Shown: positions 1-6,963 of the stretch, piece by piece
How positions within the stretch are numbered: the first letter of the stretch is position 1
Layout: each line of letters begins with the position of its first letter
Source: an uncultured bacterium
GTDB lineage: Bacteria; Gemmatimonadota; Gemmatimonadetes; Longimicrobiales; RSA9
Assembly (NCBI GenBank): GCA_937995995.1
Contig: CALKIP010000042.1
Span: 1 to 11,044 of the forward strand
Length of the DNA: 11,044 nt
Reading direction: 5' to 3'
Notes under the pieces: generated by a model
What the model was told of the DNA's origin: nothing
Seen by the model: the letters and a program-made list of their open reading frames with translations, nothing else
Databases searched by the model: none
Position numbers and translations under genes: made by a program

Positions 1-355
1 CGGTCAGGAGCTGCTTGGGGGCCGGCATGAACCGCGGGCGCGGGAAGGCGGGGTGGAGGCGCAGCCCGCAGTCGAAGGCGGCCACCTCGTCGTAGTCGAG
101 CGCGAAGATGGCGAAACGCCTGCGCTCCCAGCGGCGCACCGGTCGGCCATCGGGACGCGTCGAGATGCGGTGGTCGAACCACGGGTCGTGGGAAACGACG
201 ATCTTTCGGTCGCGCGTCACCACGGTGTCGAGCTCGACGGTGTCGACGCCCAGCTCGAGCGCCTTCAGGAACGCCGGGATCGTGTTCTCGGGGAGCAGCC
301 CGCGCGCGCCACGGTGTCCCTGGAGGTCGAAGCCCTCGGGCCTGCGTTTCGTCAT
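1..355 (-). CDS. Glycerophosphodiester phosphodiesterase, N-terminal part (cut by window edge)
   Basis: The first 118 codons of a gene that runs off the left edge, read from ATG at 355-353. The translation holds the GDPD family signature: HRGARG at residues 14-19, PENT at 22-25, then G-V-D-T-V-E-L-D at 36-43 and V-V-S-H-D at 53-57. The expected catalytic and metal-binding residues H14, E41, D43 and H56 are all present. Family members hydrolyse glycerophosphodiesters from phospholipid turnover to glycerol-3-phosphate and an alcohol. A purine-rich GGAAGGG lies five bases before the ATG, supporting this start. No hydrophobic signal sequence precedes the HRG motif, so a cytoplasmic enzyme (UgpQ-like) is more likely than a periplasmic GlpQ type, but this is inference. 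The small gene at 467-817 lies 111 bases upstream in the same direction and could be co-transcribed. About half or more of the usual 240-300 residue domain is missing because of the edge. The family call is secure, the substrate is not. Confidence 0.9.
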   Translation of the reverse strand, partial: MTKRRPEGFDLQGHRGARGLLPENTIPAFLKALELGVDTVELDTVVTRDRKIVVSHDPWFDHRISTRPDGRPVRRWERRRFAIFALDYDEVAAFDCGLRLHPAFPRPRFMPAPKQLLT

Positions 356-466
356 TCCGACCCTTCCCACCGCCTCACCTGTAAACGGCCCGGCCCTCGG
401 AATCTTCCCGATCGCTCTCGTCGGCCGACGCCACACCTCACGGTCGGGGATGCCACCTGCACCGGC

Positions 467-817
467 TCAGGGCTCTTCGTCCTCCAGCCCGTAGCGGCGC
501 GTCAGGTAGTCGGTCATGTCGCGCAGGAAGCGGGCGTCGCCGGGGAGCCCGAGCGACGACGTGGAGACCGGCTCCGCATGCTGCGCCGCGAGATCACCCA
601 GGCGGTTGAACATCGCCTCGAACTGGCTGCGGATCGTTGCTGCATCGGCGCCCAGGTCATCGTCCTCGACGGCAGCGCACGCACGCTGCAGCCGTTCGAG
701 CAGCTCCGCGACCCGGACCGTGCCGCCGCCATCGAGCTCCTCGGCCGTGCGGGCCACCTCATCACGAAACGCGCGGACCCGGGCCTCGGCCGGATCCATG
801 TTCTCTTCGTTCGACAT
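467..817 (-). CDS. Small acidic hypothetical protein (116 aa)
   Basis: I do not recognise this gene. It encodes 116 residues if started at ATG 817-815 (MSNEENMDP...). A second ATG six codons later is possible. The reading frame stays open upstream to 1213, but that extension overlaps the divergent lipoprotein gene and has arginine-, proline- and cysteine-rich shadow composition, so the short start is preferred. The protein is hydrophilic and mostly predicted helical, with leucine-rich amphipathic stretches (residues about 32-50 and 60-80) suggesting a helical bundle or coiled coil. It has an acidic tail ending LEDEEP, and no signal peptide, membrane segment or cysteine cluster. It is divergent from the binding-protein operon and in line with the GDPD gene downstream. 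No convincing ribosome binding site is visible. Coding status is supported by codon-position bias and sensible composition in this frame only. Confidence 0.6.
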   Translation of the reverse strand: MSNEENMDPAEARVRAFRDEVARTAEELDGGGTVRVAELLERLQRACAAVEDDDLGADAATIRSQFEAMFNRLGDLAAQHAEPVSTSSLGLPGDARFLRDMTDYLTRRYGLEDEEP

Positions 818-821
818 GCCA

Positions 822-837
822 GGCAATGTAGGTTGCC
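822..837. promoter_or_regulatory. Inverted repeat GGCAA-N6-TTGCC in a divergent intergenic region
   Basis: Perfect five-base arms (822-826 and 833-837) around a six-base spacer lie in the short gap between the start of the small minus-strand gene (817) and the plus-strand binding-protein gene (about 904). The position suits an operator controlling one or both divergent genes. The arms are short, so chance occurrence is possible. It superficially resembles a -24/-12 sigma-54 promoter, but the GG-to-GC spacing is 11 rather than the strict 10. Confidence 0.25.
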
Positions 838-885
838 GACGCGTGGAGCGGAAGTCGGGCCGTGTGGATGCCGCGCCGCGCACAC

Positions 886-891
886 GGAGGG
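886..891 (+). promoter_or_regulatory. Candidate ribosome binding site (GGAGGG) for the binding-protein gene
   Basis: GGAGGG ends 12 bases before ATG 904, a rather long but usable spacing. It is the only purine-rich Shine-Dalgarno-like run near the alternative starts at 862 (GTG), 868, 904, 937, 973 and 991, and is the reason 904 was chosen. Confidence 0.35.
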
Positions 892-903
892 CCCCTGCGG
901 TGT

Positions 904-2775
904 ATGACCGGCCACGAACCACCGCACATCGGTCCCATGCCCTCTCACGACGACCTTTCCCGACCCCACACGATGTACCGGGCACCCACGATGCACCGGT
1001 GCACGCGAGCGCATCCCGCCGTGTGCCCTGGCAGAGGCGCCGCACGACGCCGCAGGTACATCGGCCTGGGCGCGGCGCTGGCGATGATCGCGCTCGGTGC
1101 GTGCTCGGGCGTCTCTCTACCGGACCACAGTGGACCGACGGACGCGGCATGCATGATCGTGCCGACTCCTGAAACCGCATCGGAAGCTGCCCCAGGCACC
1201 GGCCCCTACACATGGCCTTACCCCGCGGCCGACGCCGCTGCCCGCGCGTCCGGCGCGCCGGGCCTCACACACGAGGAGACCGGCAAGCGTTTCATCGAGA
1301 TCGGCGTCGCCGAGCCGATCGACCCGGCGCACGCGCCCGTGCCCAGGACACTGGCCGAACGCCTCTTCTTCGCACAGCTCTACCAGCCGCTGGTCCGGCG
1401 GTCGTGCACGGGACGGGTCGAGCCGCTCCTCGCCGCCCGGTGGCGAACGGAGCGTGACGGCCGGGCGTGGACGTTCACGCTGCGCGACGATGCACGCGCC
1501 TGGAACGGAGAGCCGATCACGGCGGCCGACGTGGTGGCGAGCTGGCGCGTGCACGAAGAGACGGGATGGATCGCAAAGGTCGTCGCCCTGGATGCGCGTA
1601 CCGTACGGGTCGAAACGCCCGAACCCGTCGACGTCGGCTTCTTCGCGAGGCCGGAGTTCGCGGTGCGGGCCTCGGCCACCGAGGATGGCTGGCCGGTGGG
1701 ATCGGGGCCGTACCGGCCGGTTGCGATCGGTGCAGCCGGACCGGACGAGGCCGCGCCGGACGGGCAGGTGGGAATCGTGTCACTCTCGCCCCGCACTGGC
1801 GGCCCACGCCTCCGATTCCACACGATCGGCGACGACGCGCGCAACGCGCTGGACGCGGGAGCCGACCTGATCGTGACAGGCGATCCCGACGTCGTCGGCT
1901 ACGCTGCCGATGCCGCCGACTTTCGCACGATCCCCCTGGCGTGGGACCGCACCTACCTCCTGGTCACGAGAGCGACGCACGCGCGCCCCGACACGGCGAG
2001 CGGGCGCCCCTTCCGTCTCGTCCGTCCTCCGGAGGCGGTGCTCGCGGCACTGGCGCGTGATGCGGTCCGCTCCGATGCCCGGCCCGCGCCTGCAGAGCTT
2101 GCCGATCCTGCCACATGTGCGCGGAACACGCCCATGGCTGCCGCTCGCGGCGGGATCGGCCGCCGCTCGGCTCGTGGACAGGCACGGCCCTCCGCGCCGG
2201 CACTCCACGGCCGCCATATCGTGTACCTGGCCGGTGATGCTGCGGGGCGGGCGCTCGCCGAACGCCTGGTCGCACTCGCGCTGGACCCGCGCCGGCCGGA
2301 CGCCGCCTGGCTCGTCGACGCTCTGCCAGGGGCGTCGCTCTCCAGGGCGTCGCCTTCTGGTGCTCCACTCACCGCCGAACCGTTGGCCGCGCGCGCCTTC
2401 GCCGAGGCGCTGGGGAGAGGAGACGAGTTCGCCTTCATCGTGCCCGTCGATCACAGCGCCGGGGCTGCGGCGTGTGACGTCCTGGTGGATCTCTTCGGCC
2501 ACGCACCGTGGACCGCGTCGGGCGAGGGCGGGGGTGAGAACGGCGGCGCGACGATCGTACCGCTGATCGAGACGCGGAAGACGCTGATCGTGCGCCGGGG
2601 CGTGGGCGGCGTGGCGGTCGACGGGAACGGCACACTGCTGCTGGACGCGATCCGGCGAGCTTCGGCACCCGTTGGCGGTGCCCCGACGGACCGGGCCGCG
2701 GACCACCGCTTCCTTTTGATGCCGCATGTACCGGCGTCCGCACCGGCCTCGGCTCACCCACATTTGCAGCCATGA
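904..2775 (+). CDS. Family-5 solute-binding lipoprotein (peptide/nickel-type SBP), likely sensor partner
   Basis: The protein is about 623 residues from ATG 904. A lipoprotein signal is clear: four arginines, then a hydrophobic run ending L-G-A-C with the lipid-acceptor cysteine at nucleotides 1102-1104 (residue 67 from this start). That leader is unusually long. Starts at 973 or 991 would give a more typical 38-44 residue leader but lack a ribosome binding site. The mature part shows the SBP_bac_5 pattern: L-Y-Q-P-L-V near residue 160, then W-T-F-T-L-R...G-E-P-I-T-A-A-D-V-V at about 189-211, and G-S-G-P-Y-R-P near 267-272. The C-terminal lobe is poorly conserved and carries an arginine/alanine/proline-rich insert (about 2104-2212). 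Relatives bind peptides, metals or sugars for ABC import. Here no permease or ATPase gene follows. The stop overlaps the histidine kinase start (ATGA), so a ligand-sensing role is inferred. Family call good, ligand unknown, start uncertain. Confidence 0.8.
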   Translation: MTGHEPPHIGPMPSHDDLSRPHTMYRAPTMHRCTRAHPAVCPGRGAARRRRYIGLGAALAMIALGACSGVSLPDHSGPTDAACMIVPTPETASEAAPGTGPYTWPYPAADAAARASGAPGLTHEETGKRFIEIGVAEPIDPAHAPVPRTLAERLFFAQLYQPLVRRSCTGRVEPLLAARWRTERDGRAWTFTLRDDARAWNGEPITAADVVASWRVHEETGWIAKVVALDARTVRVETPEPVDVGFFARPEFAVRASATEDGWPVGSGPYRPVAIGAAGPDEAAPDGQVGIVSLSPRTGGPRLRFHTIGDDARNALDAGADLIVTGDPDVVGYAADAADFRTIPLAWDRTYLLVTRATHARPDTASGRPFRLVRPPEAVLAALARDAVRSDARPAPAELADPATCARNTPMAAARGGIGRRSARGQARPSAPALHGRHIVYLAGDAAGRALAERLVALALDPRRPDAAWLVDALPGASLSRASPSGAPLTAEPLAARAFAEALGRGDEFAFIVPVDHSAGAAACDVLVDLFGHAPWTASGEGGGENGGATIVPLIETRKTLIVRRGVGGVAVDGNGTLLLDAIRRASAPVGGAPTDRAADHRFLLMPHVPASAPASAHPHLQP

Positions 2776-4925
2776 GATTTCGTGCGAAGCTGCTCCTGGC
2801 GTGCCTTCCACTCGCACTCGCGCCACTCGCCTTCTTCGGCCTGCGCGTACGCGACGAGGTGACGGTGCGCCTGGCCAGCCAGTATGAGGAACGGGTCGCG
2901 GCGCTCGCCGACGTCGTCGAGGCCGACCTCGCCCGTGAAGCGTCCGCCGTGGATGCGCGGCTCGAGCGCGTCGCGCGGGCCATGGCCGCCGACAACCGCT
3001 TCCGCCGCGCCGTGCTCGACGGCCACGCCGCCGATCGCACCTACCTCCTCGACTACGCCGGGCAGGCGATGGCGCTCGGCGGCCTCGACGTGCTCCGTAT
3101 CCAGGACGAGCACGGCCGCGTGCTCAGTTCCGGGCACTTCCGTAACGAGTACGATGCCGTGGACCCCGGGCTGTCGGCGGCGGTGGCGCACGCGGATGGC
3201 GACGGCACCCTCGTCACCGTCCCGACGGCCACGGGCCCGCTCCTCGCCCTCGCCCGCGCACGGCAGGTGACCGTGGGCCCGCGCACGCTCACGCTCATGG
3301 GCGGCACGGCCGTCGACCCCGACTTCCTGGACCGCATGGCCCACGGCACCGGCCTCGAGGTCCGGTTGGAGCTGCCGGATAATGGTGTAGCAACCGATGG
3401 CGGGCCTGACCGGGAGGCCCCCGTTCACGAAACGGTCGCGGCTGCGGGGTCGCCGCGCGAGGACGAAGGGCGGAGCGCTGGGCGGCAGGCCAGCGCGGCC
3501 TCCCGTGATGGCAGCCGAACCGATCACGGCAGACGTGCGCCCGGGTACACCCGCGAGGTCGTCGTCCGCTACATCGACGGCGGAGGATCGGCCATCGACG
3601 GCGGAGAATCGACCCTCGACGGACGACCACCTTCCCATGATGCCGTCGTCCACGCCCGATTCGTGGTCCACGCCTCGACCGCGCCCGTGGACGCCATCCG
3701 CCGCGACATGGACCGGTGGCTGGCCGCCATGCTCGCCCTCACCGGCGCACTCGCGGTGTTCTTCGCCCTCGCGATCGCGACGCGCCTCTCCCGTCCCCTG
3801 GCCGAGTTGGCGCGCAAGACCGGCCGCCTCGACCTCGACCGCCTCGACGTGAAGTTCGAGACCGGCCGGGCCGACGAGATCGGCGCGCTCTCCCGCGTGC
3901 TCGACCGCATGGCCTACCGCCTCCGCATCGGCGCCGCGCGGCTGCGCGAGGCGGAGCGGCGAGCCACGGTCGGTGAGATCGCACGGCAGGTGAACCACGA
4001 CGTGCGCAACGGGCTCACCCCGATCCGCAACGTGGTGAGCCACCTGGCCCAGCTCGCGCACGAACGACCGGACGAGCTGCCTGCGGTCTTCCTCGAGCGC
4101 CAGCACACCCTCGAGTCCAGCATCGACTACCTGCACAACCTCGCGGGAAACTACGCGCGCCTCTCGCCAGTTCGAGATTCGCACCCGTGCGACCTCAACG
4201 CCATCGTGCGGGAGGTTGTGCGGGACTCTCCCGGACGCATGGACGGCGCCGGGCCGGAAATCCGTGTAGCTGGTCACGACGGTTCCACGACCAGAGACCG
4301 CAGGACGGTGCGTACGGATGGCGGGAATCGAGCGGCCCGGACCGCGGGTGACGATGTCGCCGCCACGACACCCGGTGACCGTGCCGCGATACGGATCCTC
4401 ACCGATCTGGCGCCCCGGCTGCCACCCGTGCACGCGGACCCCGTCGCGCTACGAAGGATCGTGGAGAACCTCGTCGTCAACGCAGTGGAGAGTCTGGAAG
4501 GGAACGGCGGGAGCGTCACCGTCTCGACACGCCTCGAGCGAGCACGCGACGCCGCGGACGGTGGGCGCGGAGTCGAACCGCAGGGTGCACGCACCGCGAC
4601 ACGCGCCCCGATACGCACGCAACGAGCACGCGACGACGCGGGCGGTGGACGCGGAGTCGAACCACGGGGTACCCACGCCGCGACACGCTCCGAGCGGGCA
4701 CGCGACCGCGCGCGGATCCGCCTGATCGTGGCCGATACCGGCCGCGGCATGGACGCCGAGGAGCGCGCCCGCATCTTCCAGGACTTCTACACGACGAAGC
4801 CGAGCGGGACCGGCCTCGGGCTTTCGATCGTGCGACGGCTGGTCAGCGACCTCGAGGGGCGCATCACCGTCGAGAGCGAACCCGGCGCGGGCACCCGCTT
4901 CACCATCGAGCTGCCTACCGTGTAG
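2772..4925 (+). CDS. Membrane sensor histidine kinase, NtrY-like
   Basis: The protein has 717 residues; ATG 2772 overlaps the stop of the binding-protein gene, implying translational coupling. Order of parts: membrane helix 1 (about 7-24), a large extracytoplasmic domain (about 25-315), membrane helix 2 (W316 to about 339), HAMP linker (about 337-392), dimerisation domain with H-box N-H-D-V-R-N-G-L-T-P-I and phospho-acceptor H409, N-box R-R-I-V-E-N-L-V-V-N (N566, N570), D-box V-A-D-T-G-R-G-M (D655), F-box F-Y-T-T-K-P and G2 box G-T-G-L-G-L-S (from G679). All catalytic boxes are intact, so an active kinase is expected. The L-T-P-I H-box resembles NtrY kinases, which pair with NtrC-type regulators, and one follows at 5004. 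The protein is oversized because of three hydrophilic insertions: about residues 203-285 in the sensor (with a 7-residue repeat), about 495-538 between H- and N-boxes, and about 590-647 between N- and D-boxes (an in-frame duplication). Confidence 0.93.
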   Translation: MRFRAKLLLACLPLALAPLAFFGLRVRDEVTVRLASQYEERVAALADVVEADLAREASAVDARLERVARAMAADNRFRRAVLDGHAADRTYLLDYAGQAMALGGLDVLRIQDEHGRVLSSGHFRNEYDAVDPGLSAAVAHADGDGTLVTVPTATGPLLALARARQVTVGPRTLTLMGGTAVDPDFLDRMAHGTGLEVRLELPDNGVATDGGPDREAPVHETVAAAGSPREDEGRSAGRQASAASRDGSRTDHGRRAPGYTREVVVRYIDGGGSAIDGGESTLDGRPPSHDAVVHARFVVHASTAPVDAIRRDMDRWLAAMLALTGALAVFFALAIATRLSRPLAELARKTGRLDLDRLDVKFETGRADEIGALSRVLDRMAYRLRIGAARLREAERRATVGEIARQVNHDVRNGLTPIRNVVSHLAQLAHERPDELPAVFLERQHTLESSIDYLHNLAGNYARLSPVRDSHPCDLNAIVREVVRDSPGRMDGAGPEIRVAGHDGSTTRDRRTVRTDGGNRAARTAGDDVAATTPGDRAAIRILTDLAPRLPPVHADPVALRRIVENLVVNAVESLEGNGGSVTVSTRLERARDAADGGRGVEPQGARTATRAPIRTQRARDDAGGGRGVEPRGTHAATRSERARDRARIRLIVADTGRGMDAEERARIFQDFYTTKPSGTGLGLSIVRRLVSDLEGRITVESEPGAGTRFTIELPTV
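3572..3622 (+). repeat. 21-base tandem direct repeat (2.4 copies) inside the kinase sensor domain
   Basis: Copies at 3572-3592 and 3593-3613 start CATCGACGGCGGAG, with a partial third copy at 3614-3622. The unit is 7 codons, so the frame is kept and the protein reads I-D-G-G-G-S-A / I-D-G-G-E-S-T / L-D-G. The glycine- and aspartate-rich product is likely a flexible extracytoplasmic loop. Confidence 0.85.
4539..4706 (+). repeat. 84-base in-frame tandem duplication inside the kinase catalytic domain
   Basis: 4539-4604 and 4623-4688 align without gaps at an offset of exactly 84 bases, with roughly nine differences over 66 bases. A short third start of the unit (R-A-R-D) is present near 4698-4706. 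The encoded units both read R-A-R-D...G-G-R-G-V-E-P...A-T-R. The duplication lies between N-box (N570) and D-box (D655), where typical kinases have only some 30-40 residues. It must form a surface loop if the enzyme works. Confidence 0.85.
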
Positions 4926-4965
4926 AACGTGTAGACCTCGTAGAACCTGTAGAACGTGTTGAATG
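4921..4965 (+). repeat. Five 9-base tandem repeats (TGTAGAACG-like) at the kinase/regulator junction
   Basis: Five head-to-tail units of nine bases: TGTAGAACG, TGTAGACCT, CGTAGAACC, TGTAGAACG, TGTTGAATG. The array begins on the kinase stop codon (TAG at 4923-4925) and fills about half of the 78-base gap before the regulator start at 5004. In the kinase frame the first four units each carry TAG, so readthrough is blocked several times. It could be an iterated protein site or the product of replication slippage. Confidence 0.85.
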
Positions 4966-5003
4966 GGTCGGCACATGCACGACCCCGCACCCCCGAGAAC
5001 GCC

Positions 5004-6470
<1,467 letters not shown>

Positions 6471-6480
6471 CCGGACGACC

Positions 6481-6704
6481 GGACCACGTTTCAATTTTCA
6501 ATATTGGCCGGAGCTCACATGCGGATGGCCCACCGCGCCGTGGGGGCTTCAGCACCGGGCATTGCAGGGGCCGGGCTTGCCAACCTGCGATGAGCAACAC
6601 ACTTGGCCTGTCCGCCGCCGGTTTTCAGGTCCGTACCTGAACGCCGTGCGCCGAGTTCAGCCACATAGCTGTTTGGAGCAATACTTAAAATTGAAACGTG
6701 GTCC
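6481..6704. mobile_element. 224-base inverted-repeat-bounded element (MITE-like or IS remnant)
   Basis: The terminal 26 bases match as inverted repeats in 24 positions. The outer 18 (GGACCACGTTTCAATTTT, 6481-6498, and its reverse complement at 6687-6704) are perfect. The interior has no transposase and no plausible gene. The flanks show a similar but not identical G-A-C-G-A-(A)-C-C on both sides (6474-6480 and 6705-6712), possibly an eroded target duplication. The ends are much richer in A and T than the surroundings. The GGACCAC...TTTCAATTTTCA pattern recalls end repeats of IS21-family elements, but this is from memory and unverified. Alternatives are a large regulatory stem-loop or a transcription terminator after the regulator gene. 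Confidence 0.55.
6624..6641. repeat. Perfect hairpin TTCAGGT-CCGT-ACCTGAA inside the element
   Basis: Seven-base perfect arms around a four-base loop, within the inverted-repeat-bounded element. No T-tract follows, so it does not look like an intrinsic terminator. It may be a structural part of the mobile element or of an RNA transcribed from it. Confidence 0.6.
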
Positions 6705-6730
6705 GACGAACCGTCGTCCGACGGGCCGGC

Positions 6731-6772
6731 CGTGTCCAAATGGACACGACCTCCCACATCCGGGCGTGTCCA
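6731..6772. promoter_or_regulatory. Palindrome CGTGTCCA-AA-TGGACACG plus half-site: candidate enhancer/operator
   Basis: 6731-6748 is a palindrome with perfect eight-base arms and an AA centre. One arm, CGTGTCCA, recurs at 6765-6772, 34 bases further on. Such a dyad plus partial second site is typical of a dimeric helix-turn-helix regulator. The dyad centre lies about 170 bases upstream of the start site predicted from the candidate sigma-54 promoter at 6882-6897, within the usual range for NtrC-type enhancer sites. The NtrC-type regulator encoded just upstream is the natural candidate binder (inference). Confidence 0.5.
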
Positions 6773-6779
6773 TTGTTCC

Positions 6780-6882
6780 ACGAATTCCCACACCCCACCC
6801 CCACCTCCCAGCGCACCAAAACGACCCTAACACGCGCCGCCCCAACCACTTACCGCACACCCACCACCCACCTCCACCCGCC
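6780..6882 (+). promoter_or_regulatory. C-rich, G-poor tract; possible Rho-utilisation region
   Basis: About 100 bases made mostly of C and A (runs such as CCCACACCCCACCCCCACC) with only about nine G. This strand asymmetry differs from everything else in the window. If transcription reads through from the regulator gene, the RNA would be an unstructured C-rich stretch of the kind Rho binds. It could equally be a flexible spacer between enhancer and promoter. Confidence 0.3.
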
Positions 6883-6897
6883 GGCCATCGCCTTGCC
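6882..6897 (+). promoter_or_regulatory. Candidate sigma-54 promoter (-24 GGC / -12 TTGC)
   Basis: GG at 6883-6884 and GC at 6895-6896 are separated by exactly ten bases, and the matched core is GGC-N7-TTGC. The flanking -26 T, -21 A and -11 A/T of the consensus are not matched. The predicted start is near 6908, giving a leader of about 56 bases before the ATG at 6964. It lies downstream of a gene for a G-A-F-T-G-A regulator and of a dyad at enhancer distance, which raises its likelihood. Confidence 0.45.
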
Positions 6898-6952
6898 CTC
6901 CTCTCGGTCGACCGCAATCACTCACCTGCGCCGGTGGACCGGCGCACGACCA

Positions 6953-6958
6953 AGGAGG
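6953..6958 (+). promoter_or_regulatory. Strong ribosome binding site (AGGAGG) that fixes the lipoprotein start
   Basis: AGGAGG, five bases before ATG 6964, is the best Shine-Dalgarno match seen in the window. It rules out the much longer open frame that extends back to 6121 through the regulator gene and the mobile element. Confidence 0.9.
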
Positions 6959-6963
6959 AACTC

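Larger units (their letters stand above)
6471..6963. other. Noncoding region between regulator and TPR lipoprotein genes
   Basis: A 493-base stretch with no convincing gene. Open frames here have no ribosome binding site and no sensible composition. In order it holds: a 224-base element with terminal inverted repeats (6481-6704) containing an internal hairpin (6624-6641); a palindrome and half-site (6731-6772); a C-rich, G-poor tract (about 6780-6882); a candidate sigma-54 promoter (6882-6897); and a ribosome binding site (6953-6958). The element ends are AT-rich islands in an otherwise GC-rich window. Confidence 0.75.

Noticed and set aside
822..837. Sigma-54 promoter in front of the binding-protein operon
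   Set aside because: The GG and GC elements are 11 bases apart, and sigma-54 promoters require 10. The sequence is better described as a small inverted repeat.
53..907. 284-residue plus-strand open frame across the GDPD and small acidic genes
   Set aside because: The minus strand has the GDPD signature with catalytic residues, and the plus frame shows no motif.
2754..4433. 559-residue open frame on the minus strand, antisense to the kinase
   Set aside because: The kinase on the plus strand has all catalytic boxes. The antisense frame has no domain signature and starts in the mid-gene kinase region.
4921..4965. CRISPR array
   Set aside because: The units are nine bases long, contiguous and without spacers, and no cas genes are present.
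6515..6793. 92-residue minus-strand frame within the inverted-repeat element as a transposase remnant
   Set aside because: No transposase motif is visible, and the similar short peptides at both ends only reflect the inverted repeats.
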